Shown here: one piece after another, positions 1-8,272 of the stretch | Position numbering within the stretch: the first letter of the stretch is position 1 | How the letters are laid out: every line of letters starts with the position of its first letter | Assembly (NCBI RefSeq): GCF_048006345.1 | Contig: NZ_CP180351.1 | Span: 3,906,001 to 3,970,000, forward strand | Source of the DNA: Marivita sp030148515 | GTDB lineage: Bacteria; Pseudomonadota; Alphaproteobacteria; Rhodobacterales; Rhodobacteraceae | Reading direction: 5' to 3' | Length of the DNA stretch: 64,000 bases | Position numbers and translations under genes: made by a program | Notes under the pieces: generated by a model | What the model saw: only the letters and a program-made list of their open reading frames with translations | What the model was told of the DNA's origin: nothing | Databases searched by the model: none

Positions 1-1
1 T

Positions 2-451
2 CTCGGCCTAGTGCCGCTGCTCTACGAACAATCCAGCCAGGCGCAATTCCTGAAACCGACGGTGATCACGCTGGTCTACGGGCTTGGTTTCGGGATGTTC
101 CTCGTGCTGCTGATCGTCCCGTCGCTGATTGCAATTCAGAGCGATCTTGGACGCCTGACCCAGACAGCGCGTCGCGGGTTGCGGTTCCGGCGTGGGGGGA
201 TTCGTGCCGCCCTGTCGCTGGCATCGGCGATGATCGTTGCTTGGCTTGCGGCGACCATGGGGGCATTTGCTGTCACGGGCACCTTGCCTCAGGCTCTTCA
301 GAACGCGTTGGCCGACACTCCGCTTGCGGGGGATATCACGCTGATGACCAGCCTCGGGTTGTTTGTGGCCGGAGCTGCGGTGATCTGCCTTGCGCTTTAT
401 CTCGTCTCGGGACTGGCGCTGGCGGTGTTCCGGCTGCGACGTCCGGCCTGA
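2..451 (+). CDS. RND efflux transporter permease, C-terminal end (partial)
   Basis: The reading frame is open from the window edge and ends at 451, so only about the last 149 residues of a roughly 1000-residue inner-membrane pump are visible. The fragment has the LLYEQSSQAQFLKP segment and the loop-rich membrane helix ending FLVLLIVPSLIAIQ that close AcrB/HAE1-type RND permeases, followed by an extra pair of hydrophobic helices (about residues 65-140). RND permeases use the proton gradient to drive drug, lipid or solute efflux with a periplasmic adaptor and an outer-membrane channel. Partner genes would lie upstream of the window. It is convergent with the next gene, with a 3-bp gap. The substrate cannot be told. 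Confidence 0.75.
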   Translation, partial: LGLVPLLYEQSSQAQFLKPTVITLVYGLGFGMFLVLLIVPSLIAIQSDLGRLTQTARRGLRFRRGGIRAALSLASAMIVAWLAATMGAFAVTGTLPQALQNALADTPLAGDITLMTSLGLFVAGAAVICLALYLVSGLALAVFRLRRPA

Positions 452-454
452 CGG

Positions 455-1273
455 TCAGGACGAACAGCCCAGAATATCGACAGCGCGGGACTCGCCGATC
501 ACGGTGAAGCGAAGTTCCGACCGTTCCAGCGCAAAGCTGCGGCCTTCGACATGCACCAGCCGGGTGCTGGCATGAAGGATCGCACCGTCGCGGCGGCTGT
601 CCGGTTCGGCGACCCAGACATGGGGATTGCCCGCTTCGACCACCACATATTCCGTGCCGCCTGCGGATGGCATGTCTATCCGGGCATGCAGGATCAGGGC
701 ACCATCGGCCCCGGCTTCGATGGCGCAGGTCACACCGCGCACACCGGCCTCGCGTGCTGAATAGGGACGGTCGGTCAGTGCCGCCGCGATCATCGGGTCC
801 GGACGGGTGACATCGGGCGGCAGGGCCGCGTTGAACGACAGGTTCGCCGGGATGCAGATATCCTTGCAGATGCCGATCTGCATCTCGCCGGACAATTGCA
901 TGTCCGCGCCGCCGGTCTGCGCTGTCAGATGCAGCGGGATCACCAGTTCGGACTTGTAACCGACTGACCGCATGCCCTGTTCAAAAAACACAACCGGCGT
1001 CGGCCAGTTGGTCGAGACCGCCTGAATGTTGCGCGATCCGGTCCAGTCGAATTGTGGAGGAATGCCAACATCGCCGGGCGCGCGCCAATAAGTCTTCCAC
1101 CCCGGTTCCAGAACGATGTGCAAGGCGGCCATATGGGTGCCATCGGCCATCCGCCAGCCGGGGCGCAGTTCGACCTGCGACAGCCCGGTGGTGTCAGACG
1201 CGGATGCACCCGTCGGCGCAGCGGTCGCCAGCGCCAGAGACAGTGCAGAGATCAGGGTTCGGAGATAGGTCAT
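455..1273 (-). CDS. Periplasmic protein with DsbD N-terminal-like domain
   Basis: 272 residues with a signal peptide (about residues 1-25, ending ASA). The body matches the alpha (N-terminal, immunoglobulin-like) domain of the disulfide reductase DsbD, including the paired cysteines C136 and C140 in GICKDICIP. In DsbD this domain passes electrons from the membrane domain to periplasmic substrates. This protein has neither the eight-helix membrane domain nor the C-terminal thioredoxin domain, so it would need a separate CcdA-type partner, and none is in the window. Start at the ATG of MTYLRTLIS. It diverges from yqgE with a 116-bp gap. The family call is good; the redox role is inferred. Confidence 0.75.
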   Translation of the reverse strand: MTYLRTLISALSLALATAAPTGASASDTTGLSQVELRPGWRMADGTHMAALHIVLEPGWKTYWRAPGDVGIPPQFDWTGSRNIQAVSTNWPTPVVFFEQGMRSVGYKSELVIPLHLTAQTGGADMQLSGEMQIGICKDICIPANLSFNAALPPDVTRPDPMIAAALTDRPYSAREAGVRGVTCAIEAGADGALILHARIDMPSAGGTEYVVVEAGNPHVWVAEPDSRRDGAILHASTRLVHVEGRSFALERSELRFTVIGESRAVDILGCSS

Positions 1274-1389
1274 TCCTTAGCAGATGGCGGTTTTCCGCCG
1301 CGATGAAAAGTCACAAAGGGGCGATCCGTCGTGTGCGCCACGTGTCTGTGCTCTTGCAACCCCATGCGTCGCTCTCCATGTTCTGAATT

Positions 1390-1965
1390 GTGAGCCAGAA
1401 AACACCGATAACAGACCTGACAGGACAGTTGCTGATCGCGATGCCGGGTATGCCCGATCCGCGTTTCTCGCATAGTCTGATTTACCTGTGCGCGCATTCT
1501 TCGGATGGCGCCATGGGGCTGATCGTGAACAAGCCCTCAGTCGAGATGAGCTTCGAGACGCTGATCGACCAGTTGCCGATCGAGAATACGGGGAACCTGT
1601 CGGACATTCGGGTGCATTTCGGCGGACCGGTCGAGGTGGGCCGGGGATTTGTGCTGCATTCGCCCGATTTCCAGTCCGACATGACCACCCTGCAGGTCGA
1701 CGATGCTTTCGCCATGACTGCGACCCTTGATGTGCTGGAAAGCATTGCGCTGGGCACCGGACCGGAAAAAAGTTTGATCGTCCTCGGTTATTCCGGCTGG
1801 GGGCCAGGGCAGCTTGAACGGGAAATTGCAGAGAATGGCTGGCTTGTCTGCGAGGCGCGCAGCGATCTGGTCTTTGACACATCTGACAGCGACAAATGGG
1901 AGGCGGCTTTGGGCAGTCTTGGCATTTCGCCTTTGGCGCTGTCGTCCGAGGGGGGACGCGCCTGA
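1390..1965 (+). CDS. yqgE: YqgE/AlgH family protein (UPF0301)
   Basis: 191 residues of the conserved YqgE/AlgH family. Characteristic segments are LIAMPGMPDPRFSHSLIYLC near the N-terminus, GAMGLIVNKPS, the FGGPVEVGRGFVLH motif and GYSGWGPGQLE. The fold is known but the biochemical role is not settled; AlgH was once linked to alginate regulation. It is probably cytosolic, with no signal peptide or membrane helix. The start is a GTG giving MSQKTPITD, which fits the family length; no strong ribosome binding site is visible. It is convergent with the downstream metallo-hydrolase, and the junction carries a long inverted repeat. Confidence 0.85.
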   Translation: MSQKTPITDLTGQLLIAMPGMPDPRFSHSLIYLCAHSSDGAMGLIVNKPSVEMSFETLIDQLPIENTGNLSDIRVHFGGPVEVGRGFVLHSPDFQSDMTTLQVDDAFAMTATLDVLESIALGTGPEKSLIVLGYSGWGPGQLEREIAENGWLVCEARSDLVFDTSDSDKWEAALGSLGISPLALSSEGGRA

Positions 1966-1989
1966 GGGGCGCGCTGCCTCTTGCCCCAA

Positions 1990-2032
1990 GGTATTTCGAA
2001 CCGAAGAAGATCAGGGCCGGGTTTGAAATACC
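1990..2032. terminator. Long inverted repeat at the convergent yqgE / metallo-hydrolase junction
   Basis: The 13-bp arms GGTATTTCGAACC (1990-2002) and GGTTTGAAATACC (2020-2032) pair with one G-T mismatch around a 17-nt loop. The right arm lies inside the last codons of the minus-strand hydrolase gene (stop at 2011-2013), so the C-terminal coding sequence doubles as hairpin. The left part, CCCCAAGGTATTT followed by GAAGAAGA, resembles an interspersed gene-end sequence I recall from other Rhodobacterales; that is memory, not a search. There is no T-tract, so a role as a bidirectional terminator or 3'-end stabiliser is inferred. Confidence 0.45.
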
Positions 2033-3057
2033 CACGCGCCCGCGTCGCTCAGATGGCGGGTGGCCCGCCCTTCGTGCCAAAGGTGCTGGCAATGGGCCAT
2101 CGCCTCGACCAGCGCCAATCCGTACTCACCCTCGCCAATTGTCCGTTTGAACAGCGGCGCAAAACAGTCGCCAGCGGATTTCGGTGTGTCCAGATGCGCC
2201 TCGAGCCGCCGCAACGCACCGTGGTGGTTTTCGATCAGCTGGTGCAGGCGCAGGGGCAGGCCCGTGAAGGGAAGCTTGTGTCCGCCAAGGACCAGATGAT
2301 CCTCGCGTGCGATGGTGGACAGGCGTTCACAGGATTCGAGCCAGTCTGCGACCGGGTCCGCCTCGGGTTCGGTGGCATAGACGCCGATATTCGAACTGAT
2401 CGACGGCAGGATCTGATCGCCCGCTAGGATCAGAGAGTCATCGCGCGACCAGAAGGTCGCGTGTTCCGGCGCGTGTCCATTGCCGATATGGATGTCCCAC
2501 GTCCGACCACCAGCGGTGATCGTGTCGCCCTGCTGGATGCGCGTGTAGCCCAACGGCAAAGGAGCAACGCAATCGGCGAAATTGAACGGGCGTTCGGTCC
2601 GGCGTTTTTCAAGGATCTCTGGCGTCATCCCGCAGCGTTGCCAGAAGGTCAGGGTTTCCGGGCTGGGCACAGCCTGTTCGTCCAGCGTCAGCATCCGCGC
2701 CGTCAGCCATGCGGTGCGCGTGGTCACCAGATCGGCGCCGTGTTCGGACTTCAGCCACCCGGCCATGCCCACATGATCGGGGTGGTGATGCGTGACGATC
2801 ACACGTGTGATTGGCTTGCCCTTGAGCGGCCCGTCCATCAGTTGCGCCCAAAGCGCCTTGCCCCGTTTCGAGGCAAAGCCTGTGTCCACAATCGTCCAGC
2901 CGTCGCCATCGTCCAACGCATAGACATTGACGTGGTCCAGCTTCATCGGGAGCGGCAGGCGGATCCACAGAACACCCTCAGCGACTTCGATGGCATCGCC
3001 TTCGTCCGGCGGAGTGTCCCATGGGTAGCGAAGTCCGCCGGTGCTCCGATCCTTCAT
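2011..3057 (-). CDS. MBL-fold metallo-hydrolase
   Basis: 348 residues of the metallo-beta-lactamase superfamily. The zinc-binding motif THHHPDHVG places ligands at H90, H92, D94 and H95, and the later ILAGDQIL segment gives the bridging aspartate. The lactonase/glyoxalase-II-like core is followed by a C-terminal winged-helix-like region (about residues 270-348), as in LACTB2-type hydrolases. The start is the ATG of MKDRSTGG, which overlaps the stop of the upstream acyl-CoA dehydrogenase by four bases (ATGA), implying translational coupling. The pairing suggests hydrolysis of a thioester or lactone in fatty-acid or acyl-CoA catabolism, but the substrate is inference. Confidence 0.8.
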   Translation of the reverse strand: MKDRSTGGLRYPWDTPPDEGDAIEVAEGVLWIRLPLPMKLDHVNVYALDDGDGWTIVDTGFASKRGKALWAQLMDGPLKGKPITRVIVTHHHPDHVGMAGWLKSEHGADLVTTRTAWLTARMLTLDEQAVPSPETLTFWQRCGMTPEILEKRRTERPFNFADCVAPLPLGYTRIQQGDTITAGGRTWDIHIGNGHAPEHATFWSRDDSLILAGDQILPSISSNIGVYATEPEADPVADWLESCERLSTIAREDHLVLGGHKLPFTGLPLRLHQLIENHHGALRRLEAHLDTPKSAGDCFAPLFKRTIGEGEYGLALVEAMAHCQHLWHEGRATRHLSDAGAWVFQTRP

Positions 3058-4754
3058 GCGGCCAGATCGTCCATGCTCAGCGCGTAGAGGTCTTCCGCAC
3101 CCTGACGCGCGTGGGTCAGAAGGCCGACATGCTCGGGCAAGAGGCGGTGAATGTAGAACGCCGCCAGACGTTCGTGTTTGCCGCCCCGATCCGCGCGTGC
3201 GGCCTTGAGGTGAAAATGCGCACCTAACACGCGGGCAAAGCCGCGCAGATAGGGAACCGATCCGGCAAAGCGATCCTGTGCGCCATGGGCAACCATCCAT
3301 TCGGTGGTTTCCCGCAGGGTTTCGCAGGCTTGCCACACCGCTTCGGCCAGTTCCGGCAGATCGGCGCGGGCGGCTTCGGCATCGGCCTCCATCTCGTCCA
3401 GCAGGCGGTACGCGGCCTCACCGCCATCCATCAGCTTGCGACCAACAAGGTCCATCGACTGGATGCCGTTGGTGCCCTCATAGATCGCGGTCACCCGCAC
3501 GTCGCGCGAATACTGAGCCGCGCCGGTTTCTTCGATGAATCCCATACCGCCATGCACCTGCACGCCCAGTTCGGCCACGTCAATCCCCGTATCGGTGCCA
3601 AAGGCTTTTGTGATCGGTGTCAAAAGGGCTGCGCGCGTCGCCCAATCGGCATGCCCAGTTGCGGTTTCCATGTCGATCGCTACCGCATTGGCCAGCGCGA
3701 TCGCCCGCGCGGCAAAGGTGTCGGCCTTCATCGTGGCCAGCATCCTGCGCACATCGGCGTGGTCGGTGATGGTGTTGTTCTCGGTCCGGCCCTGCTTGCG
3801 CCCTTCGGCGTAGGCAAGTGCGTGTTGGTAGGCGCCATCGGCCACGCCGATCCCTTGCACACCCACGCCCAACCGTGCGTTGTTCATCATGGTGAACATG
3901 GCGCGCATGCCGTCGTGTTCTTCGCCCACAAGCCAGCCTGTTGCGCCATCATACTGCATCACCGCGGTCGGGCTGCCATGCAGACCCATCTTGTGCTCAA
4001 GGCTGACCACTTTGAGGCTGTTGGCCACGCCGGGTACACCATTTTCGTCAGGAATGCGCTTGGGCACGAGGAACAGACTGATTCCCTTGGTGCCAGGCAC
4101 CGCGTCGGGCAGGCGGGCAAGCACAAGGTGACAGACGTTCTCCGTGATGTCGTTGTCCCCCCACGAGATGTAGATCTTCTGCCCGGTGATCGCATAGCTG
4201 CCGTCGCCGTTCGGTTCCGCCTTGGTGGTCAACGCGCCCACGTCGCTGCCCGCTTGCGGCTCGGTCAGGTTCATGGTGCCGGTCCATTCGCCGGAAATCA
4301 GCTTGGGCAGGTAAAGCGCCTTGAGCTCGTCGCTGGCATGGTTTTCCAATGCCTCGATCTGGCCTTGTGTCATCAGCGGTGACAGTTGCAGCGAAAGACA
4401 CGCCGCGCTCATCATGTCGTTTACCGCCGTGGTCATCGCCATCGGCAGGCCCATACCGCCATATTCCGGATCAGCGGCAATCGCGATCCACCCGCCTTCG
4501 GCAATCGCCCGCAGCCCATCGCCGAATCCCGGTGAGGTGCGCACGATCCCGTTCTCCAGCTGCGCAGGGTGCAGATCACCTGCGCGCTGCAGCGGTGCCA
4601 GAACCTCTTCACACAGCTTTCCCGCCTCGGTCAGCACCGCTTCGACCGTTTCAGGCGTGGCTTCGGCAAACCGCTCGGTCGCGGAGACCTGATCAAACCC
4701 GACAACGTGGTCGAACAGAAAACGAAATTCGGAAACAGGGGCGCGGTAGGACAT
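3054..4754 (-). CDS. Acyl-CoA dehydrogenase, long DmdC/FadE-like form
   Basis: About 566 residues, longer than the classical 380-residue enzyme, with an extra C-terminal alpha-helical domain (about residues 450-566). It carries the FAD-binding segment MNLTEPQAGSDVGALTTKA, the substrate-loop region ARLGVGVQGIGVA and the IYEGTNGIQ motif that holds the catalytic glutamate in many family members. These enzymes oxidise acyl-CoA to 2-enoyl-CoA with FAD, passing electrons to ETF. The length and N-terminus (MSYRAPVSEFRFLFDHVV) resemble DmdC, the 3-methylmercaptopropionyl-CoA dehydrogenase of marine roseobacters, but many paralogues of that family act on other acyl-CoAs. The start at 4754 is chosen from family alignment. 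It is coupled to the downstream MBL hydrolase. Confidence 0.85.
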   Translation of the reverse strand: MSYRAPVSEFRFLFDHVVGFDQVSATERFAEATPETVEAVLTEAGKLCEEVLAPLQRAGDLHPAQLENGIVRTSPGFGDGLRAIAEGGWIAIAADPEYGGMGLPMAMTTAVNDMMSAACLSLQLSPLMTQGQIEALENHASDELKALYLPKLISGEWTGTMNLTEPQAGSDVGALTTKAEPNGDGSYAITGQKIYISWGDNDITENVCHLVLARLPDAVPGTKGISLFLVPKRIPDENGVPGVANSLKVVSLEHKMGLHGSPTAVMQYDGATGWLVGEEHDGMRAMFTMMNNARLGVGVQGIGVADGAYQHALAYAEGRKQGRTENNTITDHADVRRMLATMKADTFAARAIALANAVAIDMETATGHADWATRAALLTPITKAFGTDTGIDVAELGVQVHGGMGFIEETGAAQYSRDVRVTAIYEGTNGIQSMDLVGRKLMDGGEAAYRLLDEMEADAEAARADLPELAEAVWQACETLRETTEWMVAHGAQDRFAGSVPYLRGFARVLGAHFHLKAARADRGGKHERLAAFYIHRLLPEHVGLLTHARQGAEDLYALSMDDLAA

Positions 4755-4893
4755 GTACGGCTTTCCTTGAACGTCAGGACATATGAGCTGCGGCTTGGCA
4801 ATTGCAGGCCGGAACGGTAAGCAACCGTCAGCTTTTGGTGCGACCCTGACGAATGCGGCCGACCCCATCAACAAAAACGCGGCGTCATAACAG

Positions 4894-5847
4894 ATGAACA
4901 CCTCCTCACCTGACCTTTTGCCCGATACCGACGCGGGTCACGCGACTGCAGCGGGTATTTTGCGGTCCGGAGGGTTGGTCGCCTTCCCGACCGAAACCGT
5001 CTATGGGCTGGGTGCGGATGCGTGCGATGATCGCGCCGTGGCGCGAATCTTCGAGGCAAAGGGACGGCCAAGCTTCAATCCGCTGATCGTGCATTTTGCA
5101 GATCTCGACACCCTGAAGCAGCATGTTCACTGGACACCCGAGGCAGAGCTTCTGGCACAGGCCTATTGGCCCGGCCCTCTGACGCTTGTGCTGCGCAAGC
5201 AGGCGGACAGCCCGATCTCAGAGCTTGTGTCAGCCGGTCTCGACACGATTGCGGTGCGGCTTCCGGCCCACGACTCGGCGCGAGCGATCCTCCGGTCGTT
5301 CGGGGGCGGCGTGGCGGCACCCTCGGCCAACAGGTCGGGTCAGATCAGCCCCACAACGGCGCAGCATGTGGTCGACAGCCTTGGCGCGCGGGTCGATGCC
5401 ATCCTCGATGGCGGTCCCTGCAAGGTTGGCGTCGAATCGACCATCGTCGGCCTGACAGACAAACCGGTTCTCTTGCGCCCCGGTGGTATCACCGAACAGG
5501 AACTCGCCGAGACCCTTGGCCGCCATCTTGCCGTGCGCCACAAGGCCGAGGCGATCTCGGCCCCCGGTCAGTTGATGTCGCATTATGCACCCAAGGCGCT
5601 GGTGCGCCTCAACGCCACCGAATGGGAGCCGGGCGAAATTCGCCTTGGGTTCGGAGAGGTGGACTGTGACCTCAACCTGTCCAGGACTGAGGATCTGGTC
5701 GAGGCTGCGGCGCATCTGTTCGACTACCTGCACCGCCTCGACGCAATGGGAGGCGGCACGATTGCCGTTTCGCCGATCCCGCATGAAGGTCTAGGTATCG
5801 CGATAAACGACCGCCTCAGCCGCGCCGCGGCACCGCGCGAAGGATAA
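4894..5847 (+). CDS. tsaC: L-threonylcarbamoyladenylate synthase (TsaC/Sua5)
   Basis: 317 residues. The N-terminal YrdC/TsaC domain (about residues 15-200) has the typical FPTETVYGLGADA segment, followed by a linker and a C-terminal Sua5 domain (LMSHYAPKALVRL and beyond), so this is the longer Sua5 form. The enzyme makes threonylcarbamoyl-AMP from threonine, bicarbonate and ATP, the first step of the t6A37 modification of ANN-decoding tRNAs. It acts in the cytosol and is usually essential. It starts at ATG (MNTSSPDLLPDTDAG), diverges from the acyl-CoA dehydrogenase with a 139-bp gap, and ends 5 bp before the MFS gene, so the two are probably co-transcribed. Confidence 0.93.
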   Translation: MNTSSPDLLPDTDAGHATAAGILRSGGLVAFPTETVYGLGADACDDRAVARIFEAKGRPSFNPLIVHFADLDTLKQHVHWTPEAELLAQAYWPGPLTLVLRKQADSPISELVSAGLDTIAVRLPAHDSARAILRSFGGGVAAPSANRSGQISPTTAQHVVDSLGARVDAILDGGPCKVGVESTIVGLTDKPVLLRPGGITEQELAETLGRHLAVRHKAEAISAPGQLMSHYAPKALVRLNATEWEPGEIRLGFGEVDCDLNLSRTEDLVEAAAHLFDYLHRLDAMGGGTIAVSPIPHEGLGIAINDRLSRAAAPREG

Positions 5848-5852
5848 CCCGA

Positions 5853-7070
5853 ATGACAGAGCAGACAGCCCAAAGCCGATCGCCCATCGGCCTGATTGCG
5901 CTTTTGTCCGCATGCAACTTTGTCATCGGAATGGGGGCCTTTGTCGTCATTGGCATGGTGCCTTTGCTGGTCGCCGATCTGCGGATTAGCACCGCAGCGG
6001 CCGGTGGCGCGTTGACGGTTTACGCGCTGTCCTATGCCGTGCTGTCCCCGGTGTTGGTCTCTTTGACCGGGCGTGTCGGGCGCAGACGGGTGATCGCGGC
6101 GGGGATGGTCGTGTTCGCGGGGGGCGCGCTCCTGTCCGCCCTCGCGCCAAATCTGACGATGCTTTATCTCGCCCGCGCGCTGTCTGCGGCGGGGGCGGGT
6201 CTGGTCACACCAGTCGGGGCTGCTGTTGTGGCCGCGCTTGCGCCTCAGAGCACCCAAGGCAAGGCCATTGCGGCCTTCTATTTCGGGCTGACCCTGTCTC
6301 AGGCGCTGGGTGTCCCCATTGGCGGCTGGATCGCCTATACATTCGGGTGGCGTGCTGCGTTCTGGATCGTGATGGTGATGGCGCTTCTGTTCAGTGCGCT
6401 GATCTGGCGGCGCGTCCCGGCAGGATTGCGGTTCACGCCCGTATCGCTGTCCGACTTGGGCCGCACGTTGAAAAACGGGCTGGTGATGGGGGCTGTGCTT
6501 TTCACATCCAGTTACCTTTGCGCGTTCTACGTGCTGTTCACCTATCTTGCGCCACTCCTCGATCAGACCATGGGATATGGCCGGGACGGCATCACATTGG
6601 TGCTGTTGCTGTTCGGGGCAGGTGCGGTTGTCGGAAATCTGATGGGCGGGGTGCTCAGCGACAGGCTCGGATCGGTGCAATCCCTTGTCCTTTTGTGCCT
6701 GTGTCAGATCGTTCTGATGCCGCTGTTTTCGGGTCTGCCGATTGAGCACGTCTTTGTGTTGGTGCTCGCCTTCGTCTGGTCAGCCGTGGGCTGGTCCTTC
6801 GTCGCGCCCCAGCAGGTTCGCCTTTTGAAACTGGCCCCGGACATGGCGGGTGTCGTCCTCGCCCTGAATGCGGCGGCGATCTATGTCGGATCCGCGTCCG
6901 GGTCAGCTCTGGGTGGGCTGATCCAGACGGTCGGTGACCTGACCTGGCTGGGGGCCGCAGGTGGCATTGGGATGTTGGGCGCGCTGGGCCATCTGCTGTG
7001 GTCCCACCGCGCCGCCAATCTCCGCGCTGCGCGTCAGTCGAACTTCCAAAGCGCCGGAACAAAGCTGTAG
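5853..7070 (+). CDS. MFS transporter, DHA1-type exporter
   Basis: 405 residues with twelve predicted membrane segments and the MFS loop 2-3 signature around LTGRVGRRRVIAAGM. The pattern fits the DHA1 (12-helix drug:proton antiporter) subfamily, as in the arabinose or drug efflux group. It lies in the inner membrane; the substrate is unknown. It starts 5 bp after tsaC, consistent with one transcript. Its last 37 bp overlap the 3' end of the convergent Tat-exported hydrolase, so the two messages are antisense to each other at their ends. Confidence 0.85.
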   Translation: MTEQTAQSRSPIGLIALLSACNFVIGMGAFVVIGMVPLLVADLRISTAAAGGALTVYALSYAVLSPVLVSLTGRVGRRRVIAAGMVVFAGGALLSALAPNLTMLYLARALSAAGAGLVTPVGAAVVAALAPQSTQGKAIAAFYFGLTLSQALGVPIGGWIAYTFGWRAAFWIVMVMALLFSALIWRRVPAGLRFTPVSLSDLGRTLKNGLVMGAVLFTSSYLCAFYVLFTYLAPLLDQTMGYGRDGITLVLLLFGAGAVVGNLMGGVLSDRLGSVQSLVLLCLCQIVLMPLFSGLPIEHVFVLVLAFVWSAVGWSFVAPQQVRLLKLAPDMAGVVLALNAAAIYVGSASGSALGGLIQTVGDLTWLGAAGGIGMLGALGHLLWSHRAANLRAARQSNFQSAGTKL

Positions 7071-8002
7071 GCATCGCCGTCGCGCATCACGTGCCCGACA
7101 CCGGGGAAGGGGAAGTGATAGCCCAGAACCGCCATCCGATCCGTCGCCGCCATATCCAGCAAACGCTTGCGCGTCGCCACAGTCTGATCGCCATCGGCGT
7201 CAAAATTGTTGTACCATTCGGGATGCGCAAAGTTGGTGTAGGCGTGGCTCATCGCATCGCCCAACGCGATCAACTGCTGCCCGCCGCTTTCCACCACCAC
7301 AGCCATATGGCCGGGCGTGTGGCCGGGCGAGTCGATCACCCGCACACCGGGCACCACTTCGAACCCGTCCGACATCAGCTCCCATTCGGCCCCGTCGACA
7401 TTGATCGAATTCTGCGCACCAACCACGAATTGCTGCATCTCTGTCGGCACCTGTGACGCCAGCCCATCCTGCATCCAGTAATCATGCTCAGCCTCGCCAA
7501 GGTAATAGGCGGCGTCCGGAATGATCGCTTCGTCGAAATCGTCCCGAATGCCCCAGATGTGATCGGGATGCGCATGGGTGATGACCACATGGGTGATCCC
7601 CGACGCATCGATCCCCGCCGCATCCAGATTGGCCCACAGCCGCCCCGCTGTATCGAGGAAGCGGTTGCCCGATCCCACATCGATCAGAACCGTATTGCCC
7701 CCGATCTCCACGATCAGGTGGTTGGTGTGAGATGTGTTGGTCTCGGTCGACAGGTAATGCGCCGCCAGAAACGCCTGCACCTCGGCGGGATCGGCATTCA
7801 CGCCTAACCCATTGGTCGGCAGGCTCAGATAGCCGTCCGAGACAATCGTGATCTTCGCCTCACCCATGGTGAAACGGAAATAGGCCGGGTTGCCACCTTC
7901 CGGTCCCCCCAGTTCGGCCAGCGCCTGTGCGCCCGGAAGCGCAAAGGCAGGCATCGCGGCGGCGGTTTTCAGGAATGACCGGCGTGTCGGGCGCAAAAGC
8001 AT
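7034..8002 (-). CDS. Tat-exported MBL-fold metallo-hydrolase
   Basis: 322 residues. The N-terminus MLLRPTRRSFLKTAAAMPAF has a twin-arginine motif (RRSFLK) followed by a hydrophobic stretch, so the protein should be exported folded. The zinc motif ITHAHPDHIWG and the later SPGHTPGHM segment place it in the lactonase/AiiA-like branch of the metallo-beta-lactamase superfamily. Start ATG at 8002 is supported by a GGGAGGAG ribosome binding site; longer in-frame starts upstream lack one. It is divergent from a TRAP solute-binding protein gene, with an inverted repeat between the two. It could hydrolyse a lactone or ester in the periplasm; the substrate is unknown. Confidence 0.82.
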   Translation of the reverse strand: MLLRPTRRSFLKTAAAMPAFALPGAQALAELGGPEGGNPAYFRFTMGEAKITIVSDGYLSLPTNGLGVNADPAEVQAFLAAHYLSTETNTSHTNHLIVEIGGNTVLIDVGSGNRFLDTAGRLWANLDAAGIDASGITHVVITHAHPDHIWGIRDDFDEAIIPDAAYYLGEAEHDYWMQDGLASQVPTEMQQFVVGAQNSINVDGAEWELMSDGFEVVPGVRVIDSPGHTPGHMAVVVESGGQQLIALGDAMSHAYTNFAHPEWYNNFDADGDQTVATRKRLLDMAATDRMAVLGYHFPFPGVGHVMRDGDAYSFVPALWKFD

Positions 8003-8087
8003 GGTGTCTCCTCCCAGAGATAAATTCAATTTTGTGAATAACATTACTGTCCGCGGCGCTGCAATTCTGATTTTCACTCATACCGCG

Positions 8088-8118
8088 ATGGGGGAATAAT
8101 TAATTTCAATTCCCCCAT
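8088..8118. promoter_or_regulatory. Inverted repeat (possible operator) between divergent genes
   Basis: Perfect 10-bp arms ATGGGGGAAT (8088-8097) and ATTCCCCCAT (8109-8118) flank an 11-nt AT-rich spacer. The element sits in the 270-bp gap between the divergent Tat-exported hydrolase (start 8002) and the TRAP binding protein (start 8273). That position suits an operator controlling one or both promoters. A weak candidate promoter towards the TRAP gene is TTGCAA (8188-8193), 17 nt, TAGATA (8211-8216). No regulator gene lies beside it, so its protein partner is unknown. Confidence 0.4.
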
Positions 8119-8272
8119 ATCGGGAATTTGGCCAATCACGCCAAAGACTTGATGGTCAATCCGAGGTCGCACCACGTTGCGAGTGATTTGCAACTGCCGC
8201 AGGGGCAGCATAGATACCCCCTGCGCTGCAGTGCAGCAGCGCTTGGACATAGCTTCATACAGGAGGCGCGGA

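Noticed and set aside
1277..2092. Minus-strand open frame of 271 codons across yqgE
   Set aside because: Antisense to yqgE, whose protein motifs are clear; composition is arginine/serine/proline-rich as in shadow frames.
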